A stretch of DNA of 64,000 bases, taken from the NCBI RefSeq assembly GCF_000775915.1, contig NZ_BBLT01000001.1, positions 62,001 through 126,000 on the forward strand. Direction: 5' to 3'. The stretch's first letter is position 1. Every line of letters starts with the position of its first letter. This DNA is from Sporocytophaga myxococcoides (lineage in GTDB: Bacteria; Bacteroidota; Bacteroidia; Cytophagales; Cytophagaceae). This document shows positions 36,112-45,057 of the stretch, piece after piece. The translations under genes and the position numbers were made by a program. A model generated the notes under the pieces. It was not told the origin of the DNA and ran no database searches. It was given only the letters and a program-made list of their open reading frames with translations.

Positions 36112-37458
36112 ATGAATTTCACTAAATATTACAAGAGTTTATTCCTGTTTTTCCTATTTATAAGCCATTTATCTATTGGGAAAGGTGTAACTGTCACCGG
36201 AGAATTTAAAAATTCTGGTAAAAATCCATATGTATATCTTTACAGGATTTTTGGTCCTGAAATAACAAAATCGGATTCGGTCAAATTAAACAATGGCTTA
36301 TTTTCTTTTAAGTTTAAAAATGCCCTTCCCCGCGGATTTTATAGAATAGGGGTATCTGAGGAGAATTCCTTTGTATGTATTTTAGGAGAAGAGAATCTTT
36401 CTGTATCAGCAGATTTGAATAATATCCCAGCGGGACTGCATATAGATAAAAGCAAAGAGAATGAAGGATATATTTTGTTTCTGAAACGCAATAACGAATA
36501 TCAGCAACACCTGGCTAAACTTGACAAAGAAGCTCAGCATATCATGGCCCAAAATGCTTATAATTCTGAAAATTATTCAGTAGAGATTAAGAAATTACAG
36601 GTAAAGCTAGATTCTTTAAACAGAGATCTTAATAATTTTTATAAAGAAATCTCAAAGAATTATGATGGGTATTTTATAGGAAAGTTAGGGAACGTCTTCC
36701 ATACTGATGATTCTACTACGAGGGAAAATTTCTTTAAGCCTTCTGATTTCAAAGATGATGAATTATCAAGAGGAGATATGCTCTCTTCAAAGATTTCCAT
36801 GTATTTACAGCGTTTTGTTGAGCCAAACATTGAAGAATATAAGCTTGCAGCTAATAGGATCATGTCTCTAACTCTTCCAGGCTCACTGCAGCGGGAAATT
36901 GTTTATAGTACATTCATAAAGATATTTTTACCACACGATCAGTCCACTGCGAGGTCGCTTGCTGTTGCTTATGAAAAAGAATATCCAAAATCTCCTTTTG
37001 CAATAAAATTTATCAAAACCATTCCCAAAGGAGCTCCAGCGGTGGGTGAAGAAGCTCCGGATATTAAACTTACGGATCCTTCAGGAAAAGTAATTACTCT
37101 CTCATCCCTGAAGGGCAAGATTGTATTACTTGATTTCTGGGCTTCCTGGTGCGGCCCATGCAGAAAGGAAAATCCGAATGTAGTCAGGGCTTATGATATG
37201 TTTAAAGATAAAGGATTCACTGTCTACAGCGTATCTCTGGATAATAATAAAGATAATTGGACCCAGGCAATTCTAAAAGATGGATTAAAATGGGAGTCTC
37301 ATGTATCTGATTTAAAGGGCTGGCAGTCATCTGCTGCCCAGCTATATGGGGTAAGGGGCATTCCAGCTACTTTTCTTTTAGATAAAGATGGCAAGGTCGT
37401 AGCAACTAATTTAAGAGGGGAAAGCCTCGTAAATATGCTGGAGTCACTTTGTAAATGA
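36112..37458 (+). CDS. TlpA/ResA-like thioredoxin with DUF4369 domain
   Basis: A 448-residue exported protein with a signal peptide (about 1-24). An N-terminal DUF4369 beta domain (about 27-130), a helical linker (about 140-310) and a C-terminal thioredoxin fold (about 312-448) follow. The last has WCGPC, with redox Cys347 and Cys350, and the cis-Pro segment GIPATFLLD. Proteins of this architecture act as periplasmic disulfide reductases in Bacteroidota; the target is not known. The gene is 15 bases upstream of the PhoB-like regulator. Confidence 0.9.
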   Translation: MNFTKYYKSLFLFFLFISHLSIGKGVTVTGEFKNSGKNPYVYLYRIFGPEITKSDSVKLNNGLFSFKFKNALPRGFYRIGVSEENSFVCILGEENLSVSADLNNIPAGLHIDKSKENEGYILFLKRNNEYQQHLAKLDKEAQHIMAQNAYNSENYSVEIKKLQVKLDSLNRDLNNFYKEISKNYDGYFIGKLGNVFHTDDSTTRENFFKPSDFKDDELSRGDMLSSKISMYLQRFVEPNIEEYKLAANRIMSLTLPGSLQREIVYSTFIKIFLPHDQSTARSLAVAYEKEYPKSPFAIKFIKTIPKGAPAVGEEAPDIKLTDPSGKVITLSSLKGKIVLLDFWASWCGPCRKENPNVVRAYDMFKDKGFTVYSVSLDNNKDNWTQAILKDGLKWESHVSDLKGWQSSAAQLYGVRGIPATFLLDKDGKVVATNLRGESLVNMLESLCK

Positions 37459-37473
37459 TCTTATTGAATTGAT

Positions 37474-38160
37474 ATGAGTAAGAATAATAAAGTACTGATA
37501 GTAGACGATGAACCTGATATCCTGGAACTTCTTCAATATAACCTTGAAAAGGAAGGATATGAAGTTCGTACTGCTACCAGTGGTGTGAAGGGGATAGAAG
37601 TGGCAAAGGAATTTCTTCCTCAATTAATTCTTTTGGATATTATGATGCCAAAAATGGATGGCGTTGAAACATGCAGAAGGATAAAAGAAATCACTAAGCT
37701 AAAAGATGTCTTTATAATTTTTCTTACCGCCAGATCCGAAGAATATTCTGAAGTAGCTGCATTTGATGCAGGAGCTGATGATTATCTTACAAAGCCTATA
37801 AAGCCCAGGGCATTAATGAGCAGAGTATCAGCTTTTTTTAGGAGAGATTCAAAGAATAAAATTGAACATGAATCTGTTAAGATAGGCAGACTCATTATTG
37901 ACAGATCAAGTTATGTGGTAAAGAAGGATGATGAGGAAATTGTCCTTCCGAAAAAAGAATTCGAATTGCTTTATTTTCTGACACAGCATCCTAATACGGT
38001 ATTTAGCAGAGATGACCTGTTGAAAAAAATATGGGGTACGGATGTCTTTGTTGTTCCTCGGACAGTCGATGTACATATCAGAAAAGTACGAGAGAAAATA
38101 GGGGAGGATTATATCAAAACCGTCAAAGGTATCGGATATAAATTTGAGAACATTGATTAG
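37474..38160 (+). CDS. PhoB/OmpR-family response regulator
   Basis: A 228-residue regulator. The receiver domain (about 5-120) has acidic residues Asp11-Asp12, the phosphoacceptor Asp55 (LLDIMMPKMDG), FLTARSEE and the switch Lys in TKPIKPR. A winged-helix DNA-binding domain follows (about 132-226, with RDDLLKKIWG and RTVDVHIRKVREKIG). It is two bases from the cognate histidine kinase. PhoB-like control of phosphate genes is plausible by sequence, but no pst or pho gene is nearby. Confidence 0.93.
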   Translation: MSKNNKVLIVDDEPDILELLQYNLEKEGYEVRTATSGVKGIEVAKEFLPQLILLDIMMPKMDGVETCRRIKEITKLKDVFIIFLTARSEEYSEVAAFDAGADDYLTKPIKPRALMSRVSAFFRRDSKNKIEHESVKIGRLIIDRSSYVVKKDDEEIVLPKKEFELLYFLTQHPNTVFSRDDLLKKIWGTDVFVVPRTVDVHIRKVREKIGEDYIKTVKGIGYKFENID

Positions 38161-38162
38161 TG

Positions 38163-39215
38163 ATGTTATCTAATTCTAAAATTCTTCCTGTCCTATTGGC
38201 TTTGTGGACCGGAGTAATAACTGCCTGCTTCTTTTCATTATACACTGATATTAGCCAGCTTTATATTTTGGGAGCCACGGTGATAGTGTTTGTATTAACT
38301 TATCTTTTATACTATCTGGTGTTTGAGCATTTGATTTTTACAGAAATTCATAAGCTCTATACACTCCTTACCAAAGTAAAAAAGAAGGATTATGAGCTGA
38401 CCAAAGGGGAACTTGTGAAAGTGGAAGACCCTCTTTCTAGACTGCATGAAGAGATTGTTGATTTTGCCTCGAGGAAAGAGCAGGAAATTACAGAATTAAA
38501 GAAGCTGGAAACCTTTCGCAGAGAGTTTCTGGCTGATGTTTCCCACGAATTAAAAACCCCTATCTTTGCAGCCCAGGGTTTTATTCATACTTTAATTGAT
38601 GGGGCTATTGAAGACGAAGGAGTAAGGGATAAATTTCTTACTAAAGCTGCAAATAATCTCGATAGTCTTAATGTTCTGGTTGAAGATCTTCTAACTATTT
38701 CTCAATTAGAAATAGGGGAAATAAAAATGCAATGTCAGAATTTTGATATTCACAGACTTGCAGAGGATATATTTGAGCAGCTGGAGGAAACTGCAGGAAG
38801 AAGAGGCGTGAAGCTCAGATTTCACAAACATACACCCAGGTCATGTTATATTTATGCAGATAAATACAGAATAGGCCAGGTACTCACAAACCTCATAGTA
38901 AATGGGATAAAGTATGGAAAGGAGAGAGGCAACATTACTGTTTCCTTTAATTATCAGAATGATTATGTGTTCGTTTCTGTTCAGGATGATGGACCGGGAA
39001 TAGAATCAAGGCATTTAAACAGAATTTTTGAGAGGTTTTACAGAGTTGAGAAAAGCAGATCAAAAGACAAAGGTGGGACAGGGCTGGGGCTGGCCATTGT
39101 AAAGCATATTTTGGAAGCTCATGACTCAAAGATTTATGTGTCAAGTATAATGGGAGAAGGAACTATATTCTCTTTTAAACTAAGGAAAGGTAAAGTAATT
39201 AATGAAAAGGGCTAG
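38163..39215 (+). CDS. PhoR-like sensor histidine kinase
   Basis: A 350-residue membrane kinase. Two hydrophobic helices (about 6-25 and 31-55) with almost no periplasmic loop precede a short HAMP-like linker (about 60-105). The dimerisation domain has His128 in VSHELKTP, and the ATPase domain has the N-box LIVNGIKYG, DDGPGI, FERFYRVEKSRS and GGTGLGLAI. The tiny external loop suggests it senses a membrane partner rather than a ligand. ATG at 38163 is used; a GTG one codon earlier overlaps the regulator stop. Confidence 0.92.
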   Translation: MLSNSKILPVLLALWTGVITACFFSLYTDISQLYILGATVIVFVLTYLLYYLVFEHLIFTEIHKLYTLLTKVKKKDYELTKGELVKVEDPLSRLHEEIVDFASRKEQEITELKKLETFRREFLADVSHELKTPIFAAQGFIHTLIDGAIEDEGVRDKFLTKAANNLDSLNVLVEDLLTISQLEIGEIKMQCQNFDIHRLAEDIFEQLEETAGRRGVKLRFHKHTPRSCYIYADKYRIGQVLTNLIVNGIKYGKERGNITVSFNYQNDYVFVSVQDDGPGIESRHLNRIFERFYRVEKSRSKDKGGTGLGLAIVKHILEAHDSKIYVSSIMGEGTIFSFKLRKGKVINEKG

Positions 39216-39918
39216 TTTTAAAGACCTGATAATTTTTGAAGATGAGGAATATTTATTGATAAATAAACCTCCTTATATATCTACACTGGAAGATAGAGAT
39301 GCTACCAAGACCAACATTCTTGAAATGGCAAGAGAAATCTATCCGGATATTAAGGTTTGTCATAGGCTTGACAAAGAAACATCTGGTGTTTTGGCATTGG
39401 CAAAAACACCGGAAGCTTACCGTCACTTGTCTATTCAGTTTGAGGACAGAAATGTTACCAAACAATATCATGCTGTTGTTGATGGAGTTCATGAATTTGA
39501 GGGTGTGGATGTTTATTTGCCTATTTATGCCAGCTCAGATGGAATAGTGAAAATTGATAAACAAAAAGGAAAAATTGCGGAAACAATTTTTAATACGATA
39601 GAAGTATTTAAAAAGCATACATTAGTGGCCTGTTATCCTATTACAGGGAGGATGCACCAGATCAGGATACATCTGACATGTTTAAAAGCACCGATAACCT
39701 GTGATGGGCAATATGGTGGTAAACCTTTATATTTATCTTCATTAAAGAAAAATTTTAATTTGAAGCAGGATACAGAAGAAATGCCCCTTATTCAGAGAGT
39801 AGCCCTCCATGCCAGATCTTTGGAGTTTAAAAATAGCGAAGAAAAGACTATCTTTGCAGAAGCCCCTTATCCTAAGGATTTTGAAGTTTTGGTAAAACAA
39901 TTAAAAAAATACTCCTAA
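39202..39918 (+). CDS. RluA-family RNA pseudouridine synthase
   Basis: A 238-residue enzyme that isomerises uridine in rRNA or tRNA. The catalytic Asp57 sits in CHRLDKETSG. Other family blocks are LLINKPPYISTLEDRD, RMHQIRIHLTCLKAPI and an end similar to RluA/RluD C-termini. There is no S4 domain. The target base cannot be told. The start overlaps the kinase gene by 14 bases, so the run from 34152 probably ends here; I see no clear hairpin after it. Confidence 0.9.
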   Translation: MKRASFKDLIIFEDEEYLLINKPPYISTLEDRDATKTNILEMAREIYPDIKVCHRLDKETSGVLALAKTPEAYRHLSIQFEDRNVTKQYHAVVDGVHEFEGVDVYLPIYASSDGIVKIDKQKGKIAETIFNTIEVFKKHTLVACYPITGRMHQIRIHLTCLKAPITCDGQYGGKPLYLSSLKKNFNLKQDTEEMPLIQRVALHARSLEFKNSEEKTIFAEAPYPKDFEVLVKQLKKYS

Positions 39919-39980
39919 ATTGTTGATCCTTAGTTCTTTTAATGAATGTGGATAAAGAATTGCAAATTTTTTCGGTAAAG

Positions 39981-40011
39981 TTGTTTTTGAAAATATAAAG
40001 TTATATCTTTG
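39981..40011 (+). promoter_or_regulatory. Promoter of the rplM-rpsI-rpsB cluster
   Basis: TTG (39981-39983), 20 bases, then TATCTTTG (40004-40011), an exact TAnnTTTG. A leader of about 50 bases follows, with a small CCCTT/AAGGG hairpin (40015-40027), before the rplM ATG. Confidence 0.75.
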
Positions 40012-40066
40012 TGTCCCTTTTTAAGGGGAAGTATGCTTTATATAGTAAACAGAATAAAAATTAAAA

Positions 40067-40510
40067 ATGGATAGCATAAGTTATAGAACCAGTTTTGCGA
40101 CTAATGAGACAGTTAAGAAAGACTGGGTTATCGTAGATGCAGAGAATCTGATTGTAGGTAGAGTTGCGAGTGAGATTGCAAAAATTATCAGGGGAAAACA
40201 TAAAGCTAGTTTCACTCCCAATGTGGATTGTGGAGATAACGTTATCGTTATTAATGCTGATAAAGTTCGCTTTACCGGGAAGAAATTTGAAGATAAAGTT
40301 TACACAAGACACACTGGTCATCCAGGTGGACAAAGATTCACAACACCTCGTGAATTGAAAAACAAGTCTTCTAGATATATTATTGAAAATGCTGTAAGAG
40401 GAATGTTACCTAAAAACAGAATCGGAAGAGCTATTTTCAAAAATCTGTATGTATATGAAGGTGCAGAGCATCCGCATGCAGCTCAACAACCAAAAGTCAT
40501 CAATCTATAA
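40067..40510 (+). CDS. rplM: 50S ribosomal protein L13
   Basis: A 147-residue early-assembly protein of the large subunit. Recognisable blocks are DWVIVDAENLIVGRVASEIAKII near the start, HTGHPGG and AVRGMLPKNRIGRAIFKNLYVY in the C-terminal half, and the ending EHPHAAQQP. It is the first gene of the conserved L13-S9-S2-EF-Ts order and follows a strong promoter. Confidence 0.97.
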   Translation: MDSISYRTSFATNETVKKDWVIVDAENLIVGRVASEIAKIIRGKHKASFTPNVDCGDNVIVINADKVRFTGKKFEDKVYTRHTGHPGGQRFTTPRELKNKSSRYIIENAVRGMLPKNRIGRAIFKNLYVYEGAEHPHAAQQPKVINL

Positions 40511-40526
40511 TTAAGAAATATAGTTA

Positions 40527-40913
40527 ATGGAAACTATTAACGCAATAGGCAGAAGAAAAACATCCGTAGCAAGAATATATTTAACTTCAGGCAAAGGAAA
40601 CGTTACTGTAAACGACAGAGATTTAAAAGAGTATTTTCCGAATGAAATACTTCAGACTACAGTAAATCAACCATTTGCACTAACCAATGCTCTTGGTAAA
40701 TATGATGTGAATGTAAATGTTCAGGGTGGAGGTATAAGAGGTCAGGCAGAAGCTGTTAGACTTGCAATCTCCAGAGCATTGATCGAAATTAGCTCGGATA
40801 GTCGTCTGCCACTGAAGAAGGAAGGTCTTACAACCAGGGATCCAAGAATGGTTGAGAGAAAGAAATATGGTAGAAGAAAAGCTAGAAGAAGATTCCAGTT
40901 CAGTAAACGTTAA
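40527..40913 (+). CDS. rpsI: 30S ribosomal protein S9
   Basis: A 128-residue protein with the S9 start AIGRRKTSVARIYL, the central GGGIRGQAEAVRLAISRAL and a basic tail ending FQFSKR, which reaches the P-site tRNA in the ribosome. It lies 16 bases after rplM and 30 bases before the rpsB ATG, in the expected operon. Confidence 0.97.
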   Translation: METINAIGRRKTSVARIYLTSGKGNVTVNDRDLKEYFPNEILQTTVNQPFALTNALGKYDVNVNVQGGGIRGQAEAVRLAISRALIEISSDSRLPLKKEGLTTRDPRMVERKKYGRRKARRRFQFSKR

Positions 40914-40943
40914 TATTATAGAAATTCAGATCTCGATTTGACG

Positions 40944-41702
40944 ATGGCAAAGAAAATAGAATATAAAGACTTATTAGAGGCAGGTGTTCACTTCGGTCAC
41001 TTAACCAGAAAGTGGGATCCTAAAATGGCTCCATACATCTTCATGGAGAAAAATGGAATCCACTTGATCGATTTAAATAAAACGCTTGCTTGTCTTGACG
41101 ATGCTTGTGCTGCTATTAAAGGTGTTGTAAGATCAGGAAGAAAAGTCCTTTTCGTAGCAACTAAAAAGCAGGCAAAAGAAGTTGTAGCCGAAGAGGCGAA
41201 AAGACTTAAAATGCCTTATGCAACTGAAAGATGGTTAGGTGGAATGCTGACCAATTTTGTTACAGTAAGAAAATCTCTTAAGAAGATGTCTTCTATCGAT
41301 AAGTTGATGAAAGATGAATCTTATACAGCACTTGCAAAAAGAGAAAAACTTACAATTACAAGAGAAAGAGAAAAATTGGAGAAAGTACTTGGAGGTATTT
41401 CTGAGTTAACTCGTCTTCCTGCAGCTCTTTTTGTTGTAGATGCTAAAAAGGAGCATATCGCAATCAAAGAAGCGAAAAAATTAAATATACCAGTGTTTGC
41501 GATGGTTGATACAAACTCAGATCCAAATACGGTTGAATTCCCAATCCCTGCTAATGATGATGCATACAAATCAATTGCAATTATCACACAGGCGATCGGT
41601 CAGGCTATCGAGGAGGGTTTGGTTGAGAGAAAGAAAGATAAAGATGATGCCAAACTGAAAGAGGAAGAAGAAACTAAGAGATCCGCAGATATCGAAGAAT
41701 AA
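40944..41702 (+). CDS. rpsB: 30S ribosomal protein S2
   Basis: A 252-residue S2 with LLEAGVHFGHLTRKWDPKMAPYIF near the start, RWLGGMLTNFVTVRKS and the GIPVFAMVDTNSDP-like segment, where this protein has NIPVFAMVDTNSDP. The C-terminal tail is long, acidic and charged. The ATG at 40944 is chosen; a TTG two codons earlier would add MT. It is co-transcribed with S9 but separated from tsf by an intrinsic terminator. Confidence 0.97.
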   Translation: MAKKIEYKDLLEAGVHFGHLTRKWDPKMAPYIFMEKNGIHLIDLNKTLACLDDACAAIKGVVRSGRKVLFVATKKQAKEVVAEEAKRLKMPYATERWLGGMLTNFVTVRKSLKKMSSIDKLMKDESYTALAKREKLTITREREKLEKVLGGISELTRLPAALFVVDAKKEHIAIKEAKKLNIPVFAMVDTNSDPNTVEFPIPANDDAYKSIAIITQAIGQAIEEGLVERKKDKDDAKLKEEEETKRSADIEE

Positions 41703-41727
41703 TTAAAAATTCTTATCAATTATAAAG

Positions 41728-41764
41728 TTGAACATTGGACTTCCTTCAATGTTCAATTTTTTTT
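41728..41764 (+). terminator. Intrinsic terminator between rpsB and tsf
   Basis: Ten-base-pair perfect stem TTGAACATTG / CAATGTTCAA with a 9-base loop and a run of eight T. It lies 25 bases after the rpsB stop and 50 bases before the tsf ATG, so it may attenuate tsf or isolate it. Confidence 0.85.
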
Positions 41765-41814
41765 AGGGTGTTCACAATCAAAACTAAATAAAAACTTTAA
41801 ACATACTTAAAGCG

Positions 41815-42645
41815 ATGTCTATATCAGCAACAGATGTTAATAAGCTAAGACAAATGACAGGTGCCGGAATGATGGATTGCAAAAAGGCACTTACAGAAGC
41901 AAATGGAGATTTCGAAACTGCCATTGATATTCTTAGAAAAAAAGGTCAAAAAGTATCAGCTTCAAGATCTGATAAAGAAGCTAAAGAAGGTTCCGTATTT
42001 GTGAAAACAAATGACAAAGGCAATGAAGGTATTATTGTTGCATTGAACTGCGAAACAGATTTTGTAGCGAAAAATGAAGAGTTCCAGAAACTAGGATCAA
42101 TGATCCTTGAGGTTGCTGACAAAAATAAACCAGCATCAATTGATGAGTTACTTAGCCTGAAATCTGGAAACCTTTCAATTCAGGAACATATCACAGATCT
42201 AGTTGGTAAAATTGGCGAAAAGGTAGAAGTAAGTTCTTACGAGAGAGTTACTGGTGATCAGGTTGTTCCTTATATCCATGGTGGTGCTAAACTTGGAGTA
42301 TTGGTTGCTCTTAAAGGTGTAGCTGGCGGTAACTTTACTGAAGTTGGTAAAGATGTAGCAATGCAAATCGCTGCTATGAAGCCAATTGCTCTTGATAAAG
42401 GTGATGTAGATCCAAGTGTTGTTCAAAGAGAGATTGAGATTGGAAAAGAGCAGGCAAGAGCTGAAGGAAAAGCAGAAGCTATGCTTGAGAAAATCGCTCT
42501 TGGTAAATTGAATAAATTCTATAAAGACAATACATTGTTGAACCAAGAATTCGTAAAAGATAATTCTAAAACTATCAGCCAGATGCTTGATAGTGTTCAG
42601 AAAGGCTTGACAGTTTCTGCTTTCAGAAGAATTTCTGTAAACTAA
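41815..42645 (+). CDS. tsf: Elongation factor Ts
   Basis: The nucleotide-exchange factor of EF-Tu; 276 residues. The UBA-like N-terminus VNKLRQMTGAGMMDCKKALTEANGDFETAIDILRKKG is diagnostic, with the TDFVAKNEEF block after it and the core domain to the C-terminus. The adjacent order S2-EF-Ts is nearly universal. I see no TAnnTTTG directly before it, so expression may depend on read-through of the rpsB terminator. Confidence 0.97.
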   Translation: MSISATDVNKLRQMTGAGMMDCKKALTEANGDFETAIDILRKKGQKVSASRSDKEAKEGSVFVKTNDKGNEGIIVALNCETDFVAKNEEFQKLGSMILEVADKNKPASIDELLSLKSGNLSIQEHITDLVGKIGEKVEVSSYERVTGDQVVPYIHGGAKLGVLVALKGVAGGNFTEVGKDVAMQIAAMKPIALDKGDVDPSVVQREIEIGKEQARAEGKAEAMLEKIALGKLNKFYKDNTLLNQEFVKDNSKTISQMLDSVQKGLTVSAFRRISVN

Positions 42646-42670
42646 TTAAAAACATAAATTTTAATAAATA

Positions 42671-42697
42671 AAAAAGTCCCGAATTCCGGGACTTTTT
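42671..42697. terminator. Intrinsic terminator, tsf / TPR-LRR gene
   Basis: Eleven-base-pair stem AAAAAGTCCCG / CGGGACTTTTT with loop AATTC, between convergent genes; usable in both directions. Confidence 0.92.
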
Positions 42698-42717
42698 TAT
42701 TTATATACTTCTTCTTT

Positions 42718-43590
42718 TTATTCGAAGTGAATGGTAGTGTTTGGTAATAAGGCTTTTACCTTATCTTGTTCTTTTTTACTTAACTCATTTCCAACCAGAA
42801 CAAGAGTTTTAAGATTTTTTAAGTTTGCTATTTCTATTGGCAAACTGGTTAGTTTGTTTAGCGCCAGGTCAAGAGTTTCAAGAGAGGATAAAGTTGCGAC
42901 AGATTTGGGTAACTCTGCTAATGCGTTTTGTCTTAGATTTAATATCTTAAGATTTTTCAGATTCCCGAATTCATAAGGAAGCGTCGTAATTTTATTTTTG
43001 TTAAGACTTAATTCCTTGAGATGTACTAATTTTCCTATAGAAGGAGAAACAGTTGTTATCTGGTTACTATTAAGATCTAATGATAACAGAGCAGTTAGTT
43101 TCCCGAATTTATCAGAGATTGTAGTTGCTTTGTTATTAAAGAAATTAAGTTTTACCAGGTAAATCAGGTGGTCACTATTTGCCGGTAAATCGGTCAGAAT
43201 TTTAGAGCTAAAATCCGCACAATAAACTACTTCCGGTTCAAAAAAAGCACCATCCAGGTCAAAACATTCGCCCATGCAGCTCTTTTCAAGTTTTGCAGCG
43301 GCATCTTCTTTCCCCAATTTCATTGCACTTACAAAATCAGTACATAGCTCTGAGCTGAAGAATCCCATTTTCTTGCCTAAAAGATCCTTAGCATATGCTC
43401 GATGGTAATAAGCATCTGCAAAATCAGGTTTTAAGCTAATTGCGTTGGTAAATTCCCCAATGGCCTGAATATATTCTTTTCTATTAAGACTAGCTAAACC
43501 ATTTTCATAATAAGTCTTGGCATCAGGCTGATTAAAACTGGAAAGCGTTATGAAAATGAAAATAAGGCCTACGGTAAAAAACTGTTTCAT
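42718..43590 (-). CDS. Exported TPR plus leucine-rich-repeat protein
   Basis: A 290-residue protein with a signal peptide (about 1-20). A TPR pair (about 25-75, NGLASLNRKEYIQAIGEFTNAISLKPDFADAYYHRAYA in consensus terms) is followed by a Cys-containing linker (GECFDLDG). Six or so leucine-rich repeats (about 140-285) of the bacterial type, such as LKELSLNKNKITTLP and LETLDLALNKLTSLP, complete it. Both repeat types bind proteins; no enzyme residue is seen. It probably acts in the periplasm or at the surface. The function is unknown. Confidence 0.85.
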   Translation of the reverse strand: MKQFFTVGLIFIFITLSSFNQPDAKTYYENGLASLNRKEYIQAIGEFTNAISLKPDFADAYYHRAYAKDLLGKKMGFFSSELCTDFVSAMKLGKEDAAAKLEKSCMGECFDLDGAFFEPEVVYCADFSSKILTDLPANSDHLIYLVKLNFFNNKATTISDKFGKLTALLSLDLNSNQITTVSPSIGKLVHLKELSLNKNKITTLPYEFGNLKNLKILNLRQNALAELPKSVATLSSLETLDLALNKLTSLPIEIANLKNLKTLVLVGNELSKKEQDKVKALLPNTTIHFE

Positions 43591-43666
43591 AGGAGTAGTA
43601 TTATTCCTTTTTGATTTGTACTTGAGCTTTTAAACAAAGGTTACAATAAGTTTTTCACAAATAATG

Positions 43667-43690
43667 CTTCCTCCTCATATTCAGAGGAAG
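43667..43690. terminator. Possible terminator between pepP-like and TPR-LRR genes
   Basis: Seven-base-pair stem CTTCCTC / GAGGAAG with a 10-base loop. The T-run follows only on the plus strand, whereas both flanking genes are on the minus strand, so its role is doubtful. Confidence 0.35.
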
Positions 43691-43721
43691 ATTTTTTTGA
43701 GAGTTGCCAAAGGTACAAAAA

Positions 43722-45017
43722 TTATTTGCCTGAATTCATTAGTTCTTCAATTTCGTCAGCTTCAATTGGAATATTTTCCATTAAATCGATTGGTCCTTTT
43801 TCTGAAAGAAGTATATTATTTTCAATTCGTATGCCTAATCCTTCTTCTTTAATATAAATGCCTGGCTCGACGGTAAAAACCATTCCGTTTTCAAATATGG
43901 CATTTCTGCTGCCTACATCGTGTACGTCCAGACCTAGGTAGTGACTGACTCCATGCATAAAATATTTTCTGTATAATGGATTGGCTGGGTCTTGGTTTTT
44001 AACTTCCTTATTGTCAAGTAGTTTTAGTTTTATTAATTCTTCTTCCACAATTTTACCTACGGTTTCATTGTAGGTTTTAAAATTATTTCCTGCCACCAAG
44101 AGTTTTTTAGCTTCTTTCATGACTTTAAGGACGGCATTGTAAACATCTTTCTGTCTTGAGGTGTATTTTCCATTTACTGGTATACTTCTGGTGAGGTCTG
44201 CAGCATAGTTGGCATATTCCGCTCCAAAGTCCAGGAGCAGTATATCCCCATCTTTACACCTTTGGTCATTTACTACATAATGTAGAATACAACTGTTTGC
44301 TCCAGAAGCGATTATGGATTGATAAGCAGGTCCGCGTGAACGGTTTTTAAGAAATTCGTAAGCTATTTCTGCCTCAATTTCGTATTCCATTACTCCAGGT
44401 TTTACGAAGTTTAGTACTCTCCTGAAAGCTTTTTCTGTGATATTCACAGCTGTTTTCATCTGTTCTATTTCTATTTCTGATTTTATTGACCGGAGTTTAT
44501 GAAGAATGGGAGCAGATCGTTCATAGGTATGTAAGGGGTAATTTTTCTTACACCATTTTGCAAATCTTTCTTCCTTTGACAATACTTGTTTATCTGCTCT
44601 GGTATGCTCATTGTAGTTTAAGTAAATCGAAGAGCAGTCGAATATTAAAGAGTTTAATACAGATTTAAACTGAGAAGACCAGTATATAGTGGGAATCCCT
44701 GATGCCGCTGAAGCTTCGGTTTTAGTAAGTTTGTTTCCTTCCCAGGTTGCGATATGTTCATTCGTTTCTCTGATAAAAAGAATTTCCCTTAGAGACTCAC
44801 TTTTTGCATCAGGAAATAAAACAAGAATAGTCTCTTCCTGGTCTATACCTGAGAGGTAAAATAGATCGTTATTTTGTCGGAAGGGCAGAGTGCCGTCAGC
44901 ATTGGTGGGATATATATCATTGGAAACAAATATTGCAATGGACCCGGGTTTAAGTTGACTAACAAAATTTGATCTGTTTTTTACAAAAAGGCCCTTATCA
45001 ATAGGTAGGTATTTCAT
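43722..45017 (-). CDS. pepP: Xaa-Pro aminopeptidase P (M24B)
   Basis: A 431-residue metallopeptidase that removes N-terminal residues before proline. The N-terminal creatinase-like domain (about 1-150, including PFRQNNDLFYLSGI) is followed by the pita-bread domain. Its metal ligands are in LLLDFGAEYANYAADLTRS (two Asp), HGVSHYLGLDVHDVG (His), VEPGIYI and IRIENN (two Glu). The family is PepP rather than methionine aminopeptidase because of the N-terminal domain. It is divergent from the subtilase gene. Confidence 0.92.
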   Translation of the reverse strand: MKYLPIDKGLFVKNRSNFVSQLKPGSIAIFVSNDIYPTNADGTLPFRQNNDLFYLSGIDQEETILVLFPDAKSESLREILFIRETNEHIATWEGNKLTKTEASAASGIPTIYWSSQFKSVLNSLIFDCSSIYLNYNEHTRADKQVLSKEERFAKWCKKNYPLHTYERSAPILHKLRSIKSEIEIEQMKTAVNITEKAFRRVLNFVKPGVMEYEIEAEIAYEFLKNRSRGPAYQSIIASGANSCILHYVVNDQRCKDGDILLLDFGAEYANYAADLTRSIPVNGKYTSRQKDVYNAVLKVMKEAKKLLVAGNNFKTYNETVGKIVEEELIKLKLLDNKEVKNQDPANPLYRKYFMHGVSHYLGLDVHDVGSRNAIFENGMVFTVEPGIYIKEEGLGIRIENNILLSEKGPIDLMENIPIEADEIEELMNSGK

Positions 45018-45057
45018 TTTAAAGTAATTTTATAAATCGTTTTGAAAATTGATATTT

